64,000 bases of DNA from Pontiella desulfatans (GTDB taxonomy: Bacteria > Verrucomicrobiota > Kiritimatiellia > Kiritimatiellales > Pontiellaceae), in assembly GCF_900890425.1 (NCBI RefSeq), contig NZ_CAAHFG010000001.1, positions 2,046,001-2,110,000 on the forward strand. Direction: 5' to 3'. A model generated the notes under the pieces. The model was not told the DNA's origin. It was given only the letters and a program-made list of their open reading frames with translations, and did no database searches. Made by a program: the position numbers and the translations under genes. This document shows, in pieces, positions 1 to 8,581 of this stretch (positions are counted from its first letter, which is position 1; every line of letters starts with the position of its first letter).

Positions 1-852
1 GCGTTCCGGCACTGGCTCACCCCGGCATCCAGGGTGCTCCTTTTGAATCCAACCTACGGGGAATATGCCCACGTGCTGGATAAGGTGGTGGGATGCCAGG
101 TCGAGCGCTTCAACCTGCGGCGCGAGGACGGCTATGCGGTTGATACCGAACGGCTCGCGGCCAAACTCCGCGAAGGCTTCGACCTGGTGGTCTTGGTGAA
201 TCCCAACAGCCCGACCGGGCGCCACATCCCCCGCTCCCGCCTGGAGGAGCTGCTCGCGACCCGCCATCCGAAAACACGTGTTTGGATTGATGAAACCTAT
301 GTCGAATACGCTGGCCACGAACAATCGCTCGAACCGTTCGCGGCCCAAAACACCGGAGTGGTTGTGGTGAAATCCATGTCGAAGGTCTACGGGCTGAGCG
401 GGCTTCGGGTGGGACATCTTTGCGCGGCCGCCAAGACCCTGGAACCCTTGCGTGGCCTCACGCCGCCCTGGTCGGTTAGCCTGCCGGCCCAAGTGGCGGC
501 GGTTCACGCATTGCGCTGCGTGGATTATTACAACGGCCGCTACCAGGAAACCCATCGCCTAAGGGCCGGGCTGATGGATGGTCTCCGATCCCTGGGCATT
601 GAGGAAATCGTGCCCGGCATCGCCAACTTTATCCTGTTCCACCTGCCCGGCCACGGACCCGATGGAAAGAGGGTCATCGACCAGTGCCGGGAGCACGGGC
701 TTTTCATCCGCGATGCAGCGGATATGGGTTCGGGCATGGGCGACCGGGCCATACGGATTGCCGTGAAGGACGCCGCCACCAACGACCGCATGCTCGGTAT
801 GCTTGGACACGCACTCAACCCCATTGCGGCAAAGGAGGTTTGCCGTGCTTAA
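1..852 (+). CDS. Class I/II PLP-dependent aminotransferase, 5' end outside the window
   Basis: The reading frame is open from base 1, so the N-terminus lies upstream; the GTG at 34 is only the first in-window start codon. The protein has fold type I aminotransferase landmarks: NPNSPTG (cofactor-contacting Asn), IDETYVEY (Asp to the pyridine nitrogen), SKVYGLSGLR (Schiff-base Lys in SK) and a C-terminal RIAV (substrate carboxylate Arg). The pattern is closest to histidinol-phosphate aminotransferase or CobD-like proteins. The substrate cannot be fixed from sequence, and no other histidine or cobalamin gene is visible. Its stop overlaps the next start by 8 bases, and the two following genes overlap by 4 bases, so the three are one operon. 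Cytoplasmic. Confidence 0.85.
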   Translation, partial: AFRHWLTPASRVLLLNPTYGEYAHVLDKVVGCQVERFNLRREDGYAVDTERLAAKLREGFDLVVLVNPNSPTGRHIPRSRLEELLATRHPKTRVWIDETYVEYAGHEQSLEPFAAQNTGVVVVKSMSKVYGLSGLRVGHLCAAAKTLEPLRGLTPPWSVSLPAQVAAVHALRCVDYYNGRYQETHRLRAGLMDGLRSLGIEEIVPGIANFILFHLPGHGPDGKRVIDQCREHGLFIRDAADMGSGMGDRAIRIAVKDAATNDRMLGMLGHALNPIAAKEVCRA

Positions 853-1360
853 CATCGCCGCAGCCTGGGTGGGTTTTGCGCTCGGATGTGTTTCCGGGGC
901 GATCCCCGGCCTCTTTTTCCACAAGATGGATTGGCTGGGTGGCTACACGTCCTGGCCCCGCCGCCTGATCCGGCTTGCCCACATTTCCTTTTTCGGGATC
1001 GGCTTCCTGAATCTCGGCATGGGCCTGACCAGCAAGGCGTTGGGTATCGAGCCAGGCATCGCGTCCCCGTTGATGCTGGCCGGCGCGGTATTGATGCCGA
1101 CCGTATGCTATGCCAGTGCATTCAAACCGATCTTCCGCCACCTGTTTTTCATTCCAGCCGGGTCGGTATTGGCCGCGATCCTTGTATTTCTGGTCCATGT
1201 AGACGAAGCATCCTGCTCCGTTACGAACGAACACACCTCCGCAACCCCAGCCTTGCACACCCTAAACGATCAACGCACGTCATTCACCCCAATGGAGATG
1301 GTGATTGAGACGAACAGGAACAATCTTCCATCTACGATCAAGAAAGGACAACAACCATGA
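845..1360 (+). CDS. Small membrane protein, unknown function
   Basis: I do not recognise the family. The GTG at 845 is chosen because AGGAGG lies at 834-839 and this start overlaps the aminotransferase stop by 8 bases; the ATG at 803 would bury 50 bases inside that gene. About four hydrophobic segments are visible in the first 115 residues (for example around ISFFGIGFLNLGMGL and HLFFIPAGSVLAAILVFL), followed by a polar tail of about 55 residues rich in Thr, Ser and Asn. It sits between an aminotransferase and a radical SAM enzyme and ends in an ATGA overlap with the latter, so translational coupling is likely. An inner-membrane partner of that small pathway is inferred. Confidence 0.7.
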   Translation: MLNIAAAWVGFALGCVSGAIPGLFFHKMDWLGGYTSWPRRLIRLAHISFFGIGFLNLGMGLTSKALGIEPGIASPLMLAGAVLMPTVCYASAFKPIFRHLFFIPAGSVLAAILVFLVHVDEASCSVTNEHTSATPALHTLNDQRTSFTPMEMVIETNRNNLPSTIKKGQQP

Positions 1361-2715
1361 ACATTGCATTCATCGCCATGAGCGGTATCCGCGCATGCGA
1401 CACCGAACTACTCGAACTCGGGCTCACCCTCCCCGGCTTCGTGGAGCGCAGCAAACAGATCGCGTCGCTCCCGAGCCTCGGTCTCCTCACACTGGCCGGC
1501 ATGACGCCGAAGCGCCATGAAATCCACTATTTCGAGGTTCCTAACGTCGCATCTAAATTGACGGCCGTCCATTTAGATGCAACACCCGACTTGGTGGCCA
1601 TCTCGAGCTACAGTGCGCAGATCGACGAAGGATATCAGTTGGCGCAGCGCTACCGCGCCGCCGGTGTGCCGGTGGTAATGGGCGGCCCCCATGTAACCGC
1701 CCAGCCGCACGAGGCGCAGAAATATTGCACCTCCGTTATCCTCGGCGAAGGGGAGGCGGTTTGGCTGGACGTGCTGAGGGATGCCGAGGAAGGGAACCTC
1801 AAGCTCATCTATGATGCGCGCAAGTGCGACTTCAGTCTGGCGGACGCCCCCATGCCGGCCTTCGAGCTGCTGGATATTTCCAACTACAACCGGCTCACCG
1901 TACAGACCAGCCGGGGGTGCCCGCACAACTGTGAGTTTTGCGCGGGGTCGAATTTGATCTGTAGCCACTACAAGCAGAAACCGGTGGAGAAGGTTTTGGC
2001 CGAGATCGATCGCATCTGCGAAATTTGGCCGCACCCGTTCATCGAGTTCGCGGACGACAACAGCTTTGTGAACAAGGCCTACTGGAAGGAACTGCTACCG
2101 CAACTAAAGACGCGGCGCATCAAATGGTTCACCGAAACCGACCTTTCGGTCGCCGAGGATACGGAGCTGCTTCAGCTCATGCGCGAATCCGGTTGCGCCC
2201 AGGTGCTGATCGGACTGGAAAGCCCGACCCTCGCGCCGCTGGATCGGCTCGAATTGAACAGCAACTGGAAACGGAACCGGTTCTTGGCCTACAAGGATGC
2301 CATTCGAACCATCCAATCGCACGGCATCACCGTCAATGGATGCTTCATCGTCGGACTCGATGGGCAGACGACGGACGTCTTCAACCAGATCTTCAACTTT
2401 GTCCGCGATGCCGAGCTGTATGAAGTGCAGATCACCATCCTCACCCCGTTCCCCGGAACGGCTCTTTATGAGCGCCTGAAAAAAGCCAACCGCTTGATCG
2501 AGCCGACCAACTGGAAGAAGTGCACCCTGTTCGACCTTAACTTCCGGCCCGAGGGCATGACGCAGGACGAACTGCGCAACGGCTTCCATGACCTTGCGAT
2601 GAGGCTCTATTCGGATGAATTCACCCAATGGCGCCGCGACACCTTCAAACAAAACCTGCGGGAAACCACCAAACTATTGAGGCAGGAAAGGGTTCCGATG
2701 GCCAAGGCCGTCTAA
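1357..2715 (+). CDS. B12-binding radical SAM protein
   Basis: A 452-residue protein with an N-terminal cobalamin-binding-like Rossmann domain (about residues 35-145, with VVMGGPHVTAQP and ILGEGE) followed by a radical SAM barrel. The 4Fe-4S cluster motif is C188-x3-C192-x2-C195 in RGCPHNCEFC. EFADDNSF, GLESPT and ITILTPFPGTALYERL are standard barrel strands of this class, which includes BchE-like and HpnP-like enzymes and P-methyltransferases. The substrate is unknown; methylation or rearrangement of a lipid or secondary metabolite would fit, but nothing here decides it. The start ATG overlaps the upstream stop (ATGA) and is preceded by AGAAAGGA. Last gene of the operon. Cytoplasmic. Confidence 0.9.
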   Translation: MNIAFIAMSGIRACDTELLELGLTLPGFVERSKQIASLPSLGLLTLAGMTPKRHEIHYFEVPNVASKLTAVHLDATPDLVAISSYSAQIDEGYQLAQRYRAAGVPVVMGGPHVTAQPHEAQKYCTSVILGEGEAVWLDVLRDAEEGNLKLIYDARKCDFSLADAPMPAFELLDISNYNRLTVQTSRGCPHNCEFCAGSNLICSHYKQKPVEKVLAEIDRICEIWPHPFIEFADDNSFVNKAYWKELLPQLKTRRIKWFTETDLSVAEDTELLQLMRESGCAQVLIGLESPTLAPLDRLELNSNWKRNRFLAYKDAIRTIQSHGITVNGCFIVGLDGQTTDVFNQIFNFVRDAELYEVQITILTPFPGTALYERLKKANRLIEPTNWKKCTLFDLNFRPEGMTQDELRNGFHDLAMRLYSDEFTQWRRDTFKQNLRETTKLLRQERVPMAKAV

Positions 2716-2863
2716 TCAACAGCAACCTTGGGTGCGGTGACGTATTGATTCAGGGGGGCCGCGGCGGATGCCTTGCCGGTCAGGCCGGTTTACGGCAACG
2801 GAACCCGCCCCGGGGCATTCAAGAATGTGCAGGTATCCGCATTCATTGCGATGCCGTCAACGG
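2716..2863. other. Convergent intergenic region
   Basis: The region lies between the stops of a + strand and a - strand gene. A weak hairpin, TTGCCG (2774-2779) with CGGCAA (2793-2798), could help terminate transcription, but no T-run follows. Nothing else is recognisable. Confidence 0.3.
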
Positions 2864-4069
2864 CTACCGCCAAGTGATCCTGGCCTCGCGGCTTTCGGTG
2901 TTCACCCAAACGCTGGCGTGCTCGAATTCGCGGGTGAACTCCCATCCATCGGGCGACGTACGTTTGTATGCGCCCTTCGGCGGACCCAGCGGTTTTTTGA
3001 ATTCGGGATAATCCACCAGTGCGCCGGACGATAGCTTCCAGCCCCAACTGTATAGGAAATAGGAATAGGGCTGGGCACCGATCAGGTAACACGCCAGCGC
3101 AAACTCCACCTTCTCTTTCTGCCGGGAGTATTCCGGCATATTCGGTTGCAGGTTTCTTCGCCCCGTCCCCTCAACGCCAAGGCGGAAAACCGAAATCTTT
3201 CCGGCTTTGGCAATCCGCAGCATGTCGTCCCACTCGGAAATCAGGTTTTCCTTGCTCGACTTTACGTTCGCATAGTTTTCAAACATGATCGCGTCACTCA
3301 CCGGAAAGACCAGCTTGGCGCCCTCCGCATACGCATTGTTCGCCAGCAGGATTTTATCAGGCCCCATCTTTTTCTTGAGCGCCCCCATCATCTCTCCGAC
3401 GGCCCGTTCAATTTCCTTCTTCTTCTCTTTCCGAAGATCAACATTGCCGTGCATCTGGTCAATGAAGGCGCCATCGCAACCGGATTCCTTCACGCCCTTG
3501 GCCACCGTGTCCACCCACCATTTGCGGAAGTCGGGGTTGAGCACGTCGAAGCAAAAAGCGCCGAACTGATCCGCCAACTTGCCCGTTTGGGGATGGGGAA
3601 CCAGGAACGCCCGAAGCTTGGGGTTTTTCTCGATCCCCTCCTTGGTGAAGTCCTTGTTATAGGAGGTGTAGGGCCAGGCATAGGCGGCGTTAAAATAAAA
3701 CAACACCTTCATATCGGGCTTGATCTTTTTAAAGGCCGTCGCCTCGTGTTTCGCTCCTAATTCAGCAGCCCCGAGTTGTTTCTTCCCGTGTGATTTTTCA
3801 ATACAAAGGAAATCCGTCCGCCCGGCAATGAACTTGACCTGCTCCGGAGTCAGTAACCGATGCTCGTTTCCAAACATGTAATAGCGCGGCGTTGCATCCC
3901 AGCTGAATGCCGGATAATGGGGCTGGGGCTTGAAGAGGCTGCCATCGCTGATCCGCAAATCCCGCTGGCTCAACGAGCGGGACAAATCCTTTGCCGTCGC
4001 AAGCGTTGTCGCCGAAACCAACGACACAACGATCCACCCAAACACCTGATATGGTTTTTTAATTCGCAT
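2864..4069 (-). CDS. GHL15-like putative glycoside hydrolase, secreted
   Basis: A 401-residue protein with an N-terminal signal peptide (about 1-26, ending TTLATA). The body resembles the hypothetical glycosyl hydrolase 15 (GHL15) TIM-barrel proteins: FSWDATPRYYMFG at the first strand, MKVLFYFNAAYAWP, CFDVLNPDFRKWWVD, GCDGAFIDQMHGN (a likely catalytic Asp in FIDQ), ILLANNAY and AIMFENYAN (a possible catalytic Glu). Activity is not established for this family. It is the last gene of the 11.4-2.9 kb run, and its start overlaps the upstream beta-helix gene by 11 bases. A truncated relative of its N-terminus is found at 62142-63002. Confidence 0.7.
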   Translation of the reverse strand: MRIKKPYQVFGWIVVSLVSATTLATAKDLSRSLSQRDLRISDGSLFKPQPHYPAFSWDATPRYYMFGNEHRLLTPEQVKFIAGRTDFLCIEKSHGKKQLGAAELGAKHEATAFKKIKPDMKVLFYFNAAYAWPYTSYNKDFTKEGIEKNPKLRAFLVPHPQTGKLADQFGAFCFDVLNPDFRKWWVDTVAKGVKESGCDGAFIDQMHGNVDLRKEKKKEIERAVGEMMGALKKKMGPDKILLANNAYAEGAKLVFPVSDAIMFENYANVKSSKENLISEWDDMLRIAKAGKISVFRLGVEGTGRRNLQPNMPEYSRQKEKVEFALACYLIGAQPYSYFLYSWGWKLSSGALVDYPEFKKPLGPPKGAYKRTSPDGWEFTREFEHASVWVNTESREARITWR

Positions 4070-6347
4070 TCAAACTTCCCCCATCCCCTTCATGGTCATT
4101 CTTTTCCCGTCGCCCCATCGCGGAAACCTTCAACGGCTCGATGCCCAGCGCCAAAGCCGGACTGCCCGGCCGGAAACCAAAATCCCCTCCCGCCGGATCA
4201 ACAAACAACGGATCCCCCACCCGGCTGGACAGCTCCTTCCCGACCCCGCGCAGTGTGGCAAAATGCCGGTCCATCCAATGCGGGTCCGTCGGATGGAAGT
4301 AGAGATTTGAATCCATATCCGTCTCCACGATCCGCGGCGGAGGCTTCCCTCCATTGTCTTTTCCCCGAGGCCGTTCGTTGTGGGCCTTGCCGCCATCGGG
4401 ATGGGAAACGATAATGTTGCGTTGCACTTTTGAACCGGGAACCGGCACCCATTCGTAACTGATGTATCCGCTTGAGGGAACAACCACCGGATCGACGATG
4501 AAATTATTGATGATGTCGTTGATTCCCTTCGATGCGATTCCCGCCGAAAACCCGCCGTTGTTGAACAGGACATTGCCATGGATGAGTGTTTCATGCTGGT
4601 CATCGTCGCATCGGATCGACGATGGAAAGTGCTTCGCCTGGTTGTCGTGGAGATAGTTATAGCGCACGATATTCCCCGTCCCTGTTCCGGAAACATAAAT
4701 GCCGTTCCCATCCGACAGGAGCTGAACGCAATAGGAAATATCGTTGTATTCCAGCAGATTGTGCCGGGCATGATTATACTTTTCACGAATCTTCCAACTC
4801 TCGTAGCCATCCCGGCTTCTGGTTTCATCGCCCGGCTCGATTTCATCCCGACGCACGGTTCGTCCCCCCTCCCCATCCAAGCTTCGACTCGGTTCAACAC
4901 GGGTCGTAATGAGCACGGCCGAATATCCACTGTGATGCAGCTCATTATGAACCATCCGGTTGTGGCCGCTCTGCCAAGCCCACAGCCCCGGGGAATGCCA
5001 GAGAATCTCGCTGAAGTGATGGATATGGTTATTCACAATATCGTTGTGATGGTTCACGTCCTTGGAGCCGGGGCCATACCCCGCCAGCAGTATACCGGCC
5101 TCGCCCAGGTGGGCGAATTCAGAGTCGGCCACCCGGTTGCGCTGGGCATGCAGATCCATGCGCAGGCCCGACCCGCCGGAATGGATAAAACGACAATGCT
5201 CGACCCGGCACCCTTCCGCCCCGCGGAAACGAAGCAGGGCGGTGGGACGATCGAACAGATCCCAGTCGTGCTGCATGCCCCAACCCACGCGGTCGTCATC
5301 GCTGGTCCAGGCCCTGCGATCCGCGTGGGAAAACGTCAACCCCGAGAAGGCAATTCCCCGGACCGGAAGATCCGTTGGCCCGTCGTAATCAATCTGCCCT
5401 TCCACCCGTATGAGCTCCGTTGTTGCCGGCGCAAGGATGCCCCGGGGCGATCCATCCGGCGCCGGATCGGCAGGCCATAAATAGATTTTCCGTGTTTTGG
5501 TGTTCACCACCCACTCGCCCGGTTCGTCCAGGGCCTCGAGAATGTTTTCGACCCACACCACCGAGGCCCCGGGATCATGGAGATAGCCCGGCAACGGCCC
5601 CATCTCGTACGTCGCGGAAGCACCGGTTGTGGCAACCCCGTTCGCTTCATCAACCGAGGCCAGCGGGAGCATGTTAACGACCCAGGCGCGGCCGGGCCGC
5701 ACCAGGATTTCCACATCGTCGAGATGATCCCAGTTTTTCAGGGCACCTTCCGGAAAATGCAGCGTGCGCTTGGTCCCCATCTTCGCATAGGCAAAACCGG
5801 AATTGCGCGCACGGTTCAGGCGGCCATGGTTGTCGTAGAGCGTATGGAACCGACCCAAGGTTCCCGGCAGGTCCGCCACCCAGACCCTGCCCACCGCATT
5901 GGCCGGCAGCTCGGCAGGGGGCGATTCCAACCGTTGCCAGCCGTTCACAGGCACACCGCCACTTAAAACCGGGTGTTCGCCCGGATAGGCGGCGATGGTT
6001 AAATGGGCGGGTTCCTTGGTTTCGCCCGCACCATATGGTTCGAGCTTCACACCAGCCGACGTAGCGGGCGACCCATCCTGTAGTCCCAAAACCAGGGTTT
6101 CGCTCAGCTGATGACGCCCCTCGCGCAGGACAATCCTTGCGGGTTCCGCATGCCCGGCTTGACGCAAGCCCCTTACCGCCTCCACCGCTTCGGAAAGAGA
6201 GCCATAGGGTTTCGCCAGGCTTCCGTCGGCCTGCCCGTTGCCATCCGGCGATACATGCAATTCCATCGCCTGCGCCAAAGCTCCTCCCAGGCAGAAAAGG
6301 GCCAGCAGCAGGCGGTAGCTAAAGATGGCGTCCGTTCGTATGTTCAT
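4059..6347 (-). CDS. Secreted right-handed beta-helix protein
   Basis: A 762-residue protein with a signal peptide (about 1-27, ending GGALAQA). MELHVSPDGNGQADGS followed by SLSEAVEAVRGLR is the usual opening of secreted beta-helix proteins. The central region (about residues 320-640) has many short N-, H- and G-rich coils such as HHNDIVNNHIHHFSE and IVRYNYLHDNQ. This layout is shared by the GH141/GH120-type and polysaccharide lyase-like helices; the exact CAZy family cannot be read with certainty. A polysaccharide-cleaving role is inferred from the context (GH29 upstream, GHL15-like downstream). It follows the previous gene by 24 bases and overlaps the next by 11. Confidence 0.75.
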   Translation of the reverse strand: MNIRTDAIFSYRLLLALFCLGGALAQAMELHVSPDGNGQADGSLAKPYGSLSEAVEAVRGLRQAGHAEPARIVLREGRHQLSETLVLGLQDGSPATSAGVKLEPYGAGETKEPAHLTIAAYPGEHPVLSGGVPVNGWQRLESPPAELPANAVGRVWVADLPGTLGRFHTLYDNHGRLNRARNSGFAYAKMGTKRTLHFPEGALKNWDHLDDVEILVRPGRAWVVNMLPLASVDEANGVATTGASATYEMGPLPGYLHDPGASVVWVENILEALDEPGEWVVNTKTRKIYLWPADPAPDGSPRGILAPATTELIRVEGQIDYDGPTDLPVRGIAFSGLTFSHADRRAWTSDDDRVGWGMQHDWDLFDRPTALLRFRGAEGCRVEHCRFIHSGGSGLRMDLHAQRNRVADSEFAHLGEAGILLAGYGPGSKDVNHHNDIVNNHIHHFSEILWHSPGLWAWQSGHNRMVHNELHHSGYSAVLITTRVEPSRSLDGEGGRTVRRDEIEPGDETRSRDGYESWKIREKYNHARHNLLEYNDISYCVQLLSDGNGIYVSGTGTGNIVRYNYLHDNQAKHFPSSIRCDDDQHETLIHGNVLFNNGGFSAGIASKGINDIINNFIVDPVVVPSSGYISYEWVPVPGSKVQRNIIVSHPDGGKAHNERPRGKDNGGKPPPRIVETDMDSNLYFHPTDPHWMDRHFATLRGVGKELSSRVGDPLFVDPAGGDFGFRPGSPALALGIEPLKVSAMGRREKNDHEGDGGSLNAN

Positions 6348-6371
6348 GGCTCCCTTCCTTTTTTCCGACGG

Positions 6372-8570
6372 TTACTTTTTCTTCTTCTTTTTCTTCTTGG
6401 CATTCATGGGAACACGTTGAACGTCCGCCGCTTGATAGGTGTTCAAACCCAAGACCCCGCGCGGCAGGTCGACCACAGCGATTTCGGGGACGATGGAAAC
6501 GGCGTGATATTTCTTCGCATAGGCCTCCGCCTGCGCCATGGTTCCGGGAACGGCCAAACCATAGGGCATCCAGTCGCTTCCCGTCGGCCAGGCGATGCCC
6601 TTGTATTCATAGGCGCCCCGGAAACGATCCAGAGCGGTTACGCCTTGGGCGTTCAATCCCGCCGTTTGGCCTACGCCGTTTTTCACGGTGCCATCCACCG
6701 GAATCAAATTCAAACCGTCCAGCTCTCCGTTCATGAAGATCGAGTTTTCAAACCCCGTCAGGTTCCCCTGGACGCTTCCTCGATCCGAAATGGGGATGGA
6801 TTTGTTTTTCGCCCGTTCCGGATGAAGGGTTCCCGCCTGCCTAGACTCCGTAAAAGGGCCGTCCTCGCTGGGGCCCACCCGGTCCACGAACTCCGCCACC
6901 AGGTTGTTTAACACATTCCAGTCATCGATCGGGGGAAAGCTCGTATCGTTGCTGACCGTTGCGTCGCCGGTTCCTTTGCGCTTGGCAACGACGTTCCGTG
7001 TCATCATGCAGGGTTCATGGTTCAACACCGAGGTGTTGTTATAGACATTGAAATTGCCGAACCCCTCAATATTCAACCCCCGCTTGGACGCCCAGAAAAC
7101 ATTGTGATGCACCGTCAGTTTTTCTCCGGCCTGATCCAGGCGCACACCGTTGCCTTTTACGTTATGCACCCAGTTATGATGGAACTCGGTCCAGTGCTGC
7201 GACAGGTTGGGCATGTATACGCCGGACACATCGCTGTTGTATAACCCCGCATTGCAAATGTTATTGAACGAGATGTCGGGGTTTGCGCTTCCCGAATAGG
7301 CCCCATGATCAAAACTGATCCTGATGGCATCGGAACAGTTGTTGAAAAAGGTGTTGCGGGTGACCTTGAACGTCCCCTTGGCGTAGACATGCAACGCCAC
7401 GCTTTGAAAATTCGCATGGCGATTGTTTTCCGCAAAAACACAGTTTTGAACAATGAGATCCGATCCGCCCAAGCGTAGTGCCGTATTCTGGGCACCGGCA
7501 AACAGGCATGCGTCAAACCCAACCCGCGTCCCTTCCACATGAATGGGTTTCGCGATTTGTTGGCCAAGCGGGTTGTTGATGAAAAGCGGTTCTGCGCCAA
7601 TATAGGTGAAGTGTGCATCCTGAAAGATGATTCTATCATTTGCCGGATGGCCCAACTTGACCGAGGTAGCAAAAAAATCGATACCCTGAATCCTCACGTC
7701 GGAAACAACCTCGTCCGAATGGATGGCGTAGTCGGCGGTCTTCACCCAAACCTCCGCCGCGTTGGGTTGCCCGCCTCCGGGGGCATGGAAATAGAGGATG
7801 CCGTCCTCGGCAAACCATTCCCCTTCCGCATCGAGCAGGTCCAGCGCACCCGCCAGGAAAAACCTGGCCCTCACATTGGGCTTCGCCTTGCCCTTGCCGA
7901 TGGCCGCCGGAGAACCTTTCCGCCCATCCTCGCCGGTGAATGCAACGGAATAAAAATCGCGGTCGTCCCAGTGCAAGGTATCGCCATCGAAGGATTCGAT
8001 GAGCCGGCTGTAGCAGCTGTTTCCTTTTGAGTAGCGCAGGAAACAGTATCCGCCGACCAGGTCGAGATCCTTCATGCCGCCGAATGCATCGGCTTTGAGT
8101 TCCCCGGGGCCGGACCCCGGGCCGGACGACGCCCATTTTTTATTTCCGATCCAGTTTTCAGACCACGTCAGATTGGGCCAGCGGGCCCAGCTCATTGGTT
8201 GGTTTGCATAAAAGATTTGCTTCGGGTTTGTTCCAACGTTAATCCTGAAGATGTTTCCCTCGTGCTTTTCGAAGGCCCCCTTCAAGGGTTCCGCCCCGCA
8301 GAGAACCACCTTGCGCGGGTTTTTCGCCTGAAGGGCAATGCCCGACTTCAGCTTCAGCGTTCCGGTGTAGCAGCCGTCCAATACAACCAGCGTGTCGCCG
8401 GCGCGCATCCTATCGACGGCATGCTGCACCATCCGGAATGGCTGCTCTTCCGAGCGGCCCGGGTTTCCGTCGTTCCCTGAAGGTGAAACGAAATAGGTTG
8501 CCGCTGAAACTGCGGAACAAACCACGAACAAACTCGGAACCGCAACCAGGATGGGTGTCTTTCCCGCCAT
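6372..8570 (-). CDS. Secreted beta-helix protein with a C-terminal poly-lysine tail
   Basis: A 732-residue protein with a signal peptide (about 1-23, ending CSAVSA) followed by ATYFVSPSGNDGNPGRSEEQ, the canonical start of a right-handed beta-helix fold. Helix coils run to about residue 520 (FKVTRNTFFNNCSDAIRIS, LTVHHNVFWASKRGLNIEG). About 150 less repetitive residues follow, and the protein ends in eight consecutive lysines, which is unusual for a secreted protein. The tail is encoded by A-rich codons at 6372-6401 and is in frame, so slippage could vary its length. It begins 11 bases after the TonB/vWA-like gene, in the same operon. Enzymatic activity is unknown. Confidence 0.75.
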   Translation of the reverse strand: MAGKTPILVAVPSLFVVCSAVSAATYFVSPSGNDGNPGRSEEQPFRMVQHAVDRMRAGDTLVVLDGCYTGTLKLKSGIALQAKNPRKVVLCGAEPLKGAFEKHEGNIFRINVGTNPKQIFYANQPMSWARWPNLTWSENWIGNKKWASSGPGSGPGELKADAFGGMKDLDLVGGYCFLRYSKGNSCYSRLIESFDGDTLHWDDRDFYSVAFTGEDGRKGSPAAIGKGKAKPNVRARFFLAGALDLLDAEGEWFAEDGILYFHAPGGGQPNAAEVWVKTADYAIHSDEVVSDVRIQGIDFFATSVKLGHPANDRIIFQDAHFTYIGAEPLFINNPLGQQIAKPIHVEGTRVGFDACLFAGAQNTALRLGGSDLIVQNCVFAENNRHANFQSVALHVYAKGTFKVTRNTFFNNCSDAIRISFDHGAYSGSANPDISFNNICNAGLYNSDVSGVYMPNLSQHWTEFHHNWVHNVKGNGVRLDQAGEKLTVHHNVFWASKRGLNIEGFGNFNVYNNTSVLNHEPCMMTRNVVAKRKGTGDATVSNDTSFPPIDDWNVLNNLVAEFVDRVGPSEDGPFTESRQAGTLHPERAKNKSIPISDRGSVQGNLTGFENSIFMNGELDGLNLIPVDGTVKNGVGQTAGLNAQGVTALDRFRGAYEYKGIAWPTGSDWMPYGLAVPGTMAQAEAYAKKYHAVSIVPEIAVVDLPRGVLGLNTYQAADVQRVPMNAKKKKKKKK

Positions 8571-8581
8571 CGGATTCTGCC

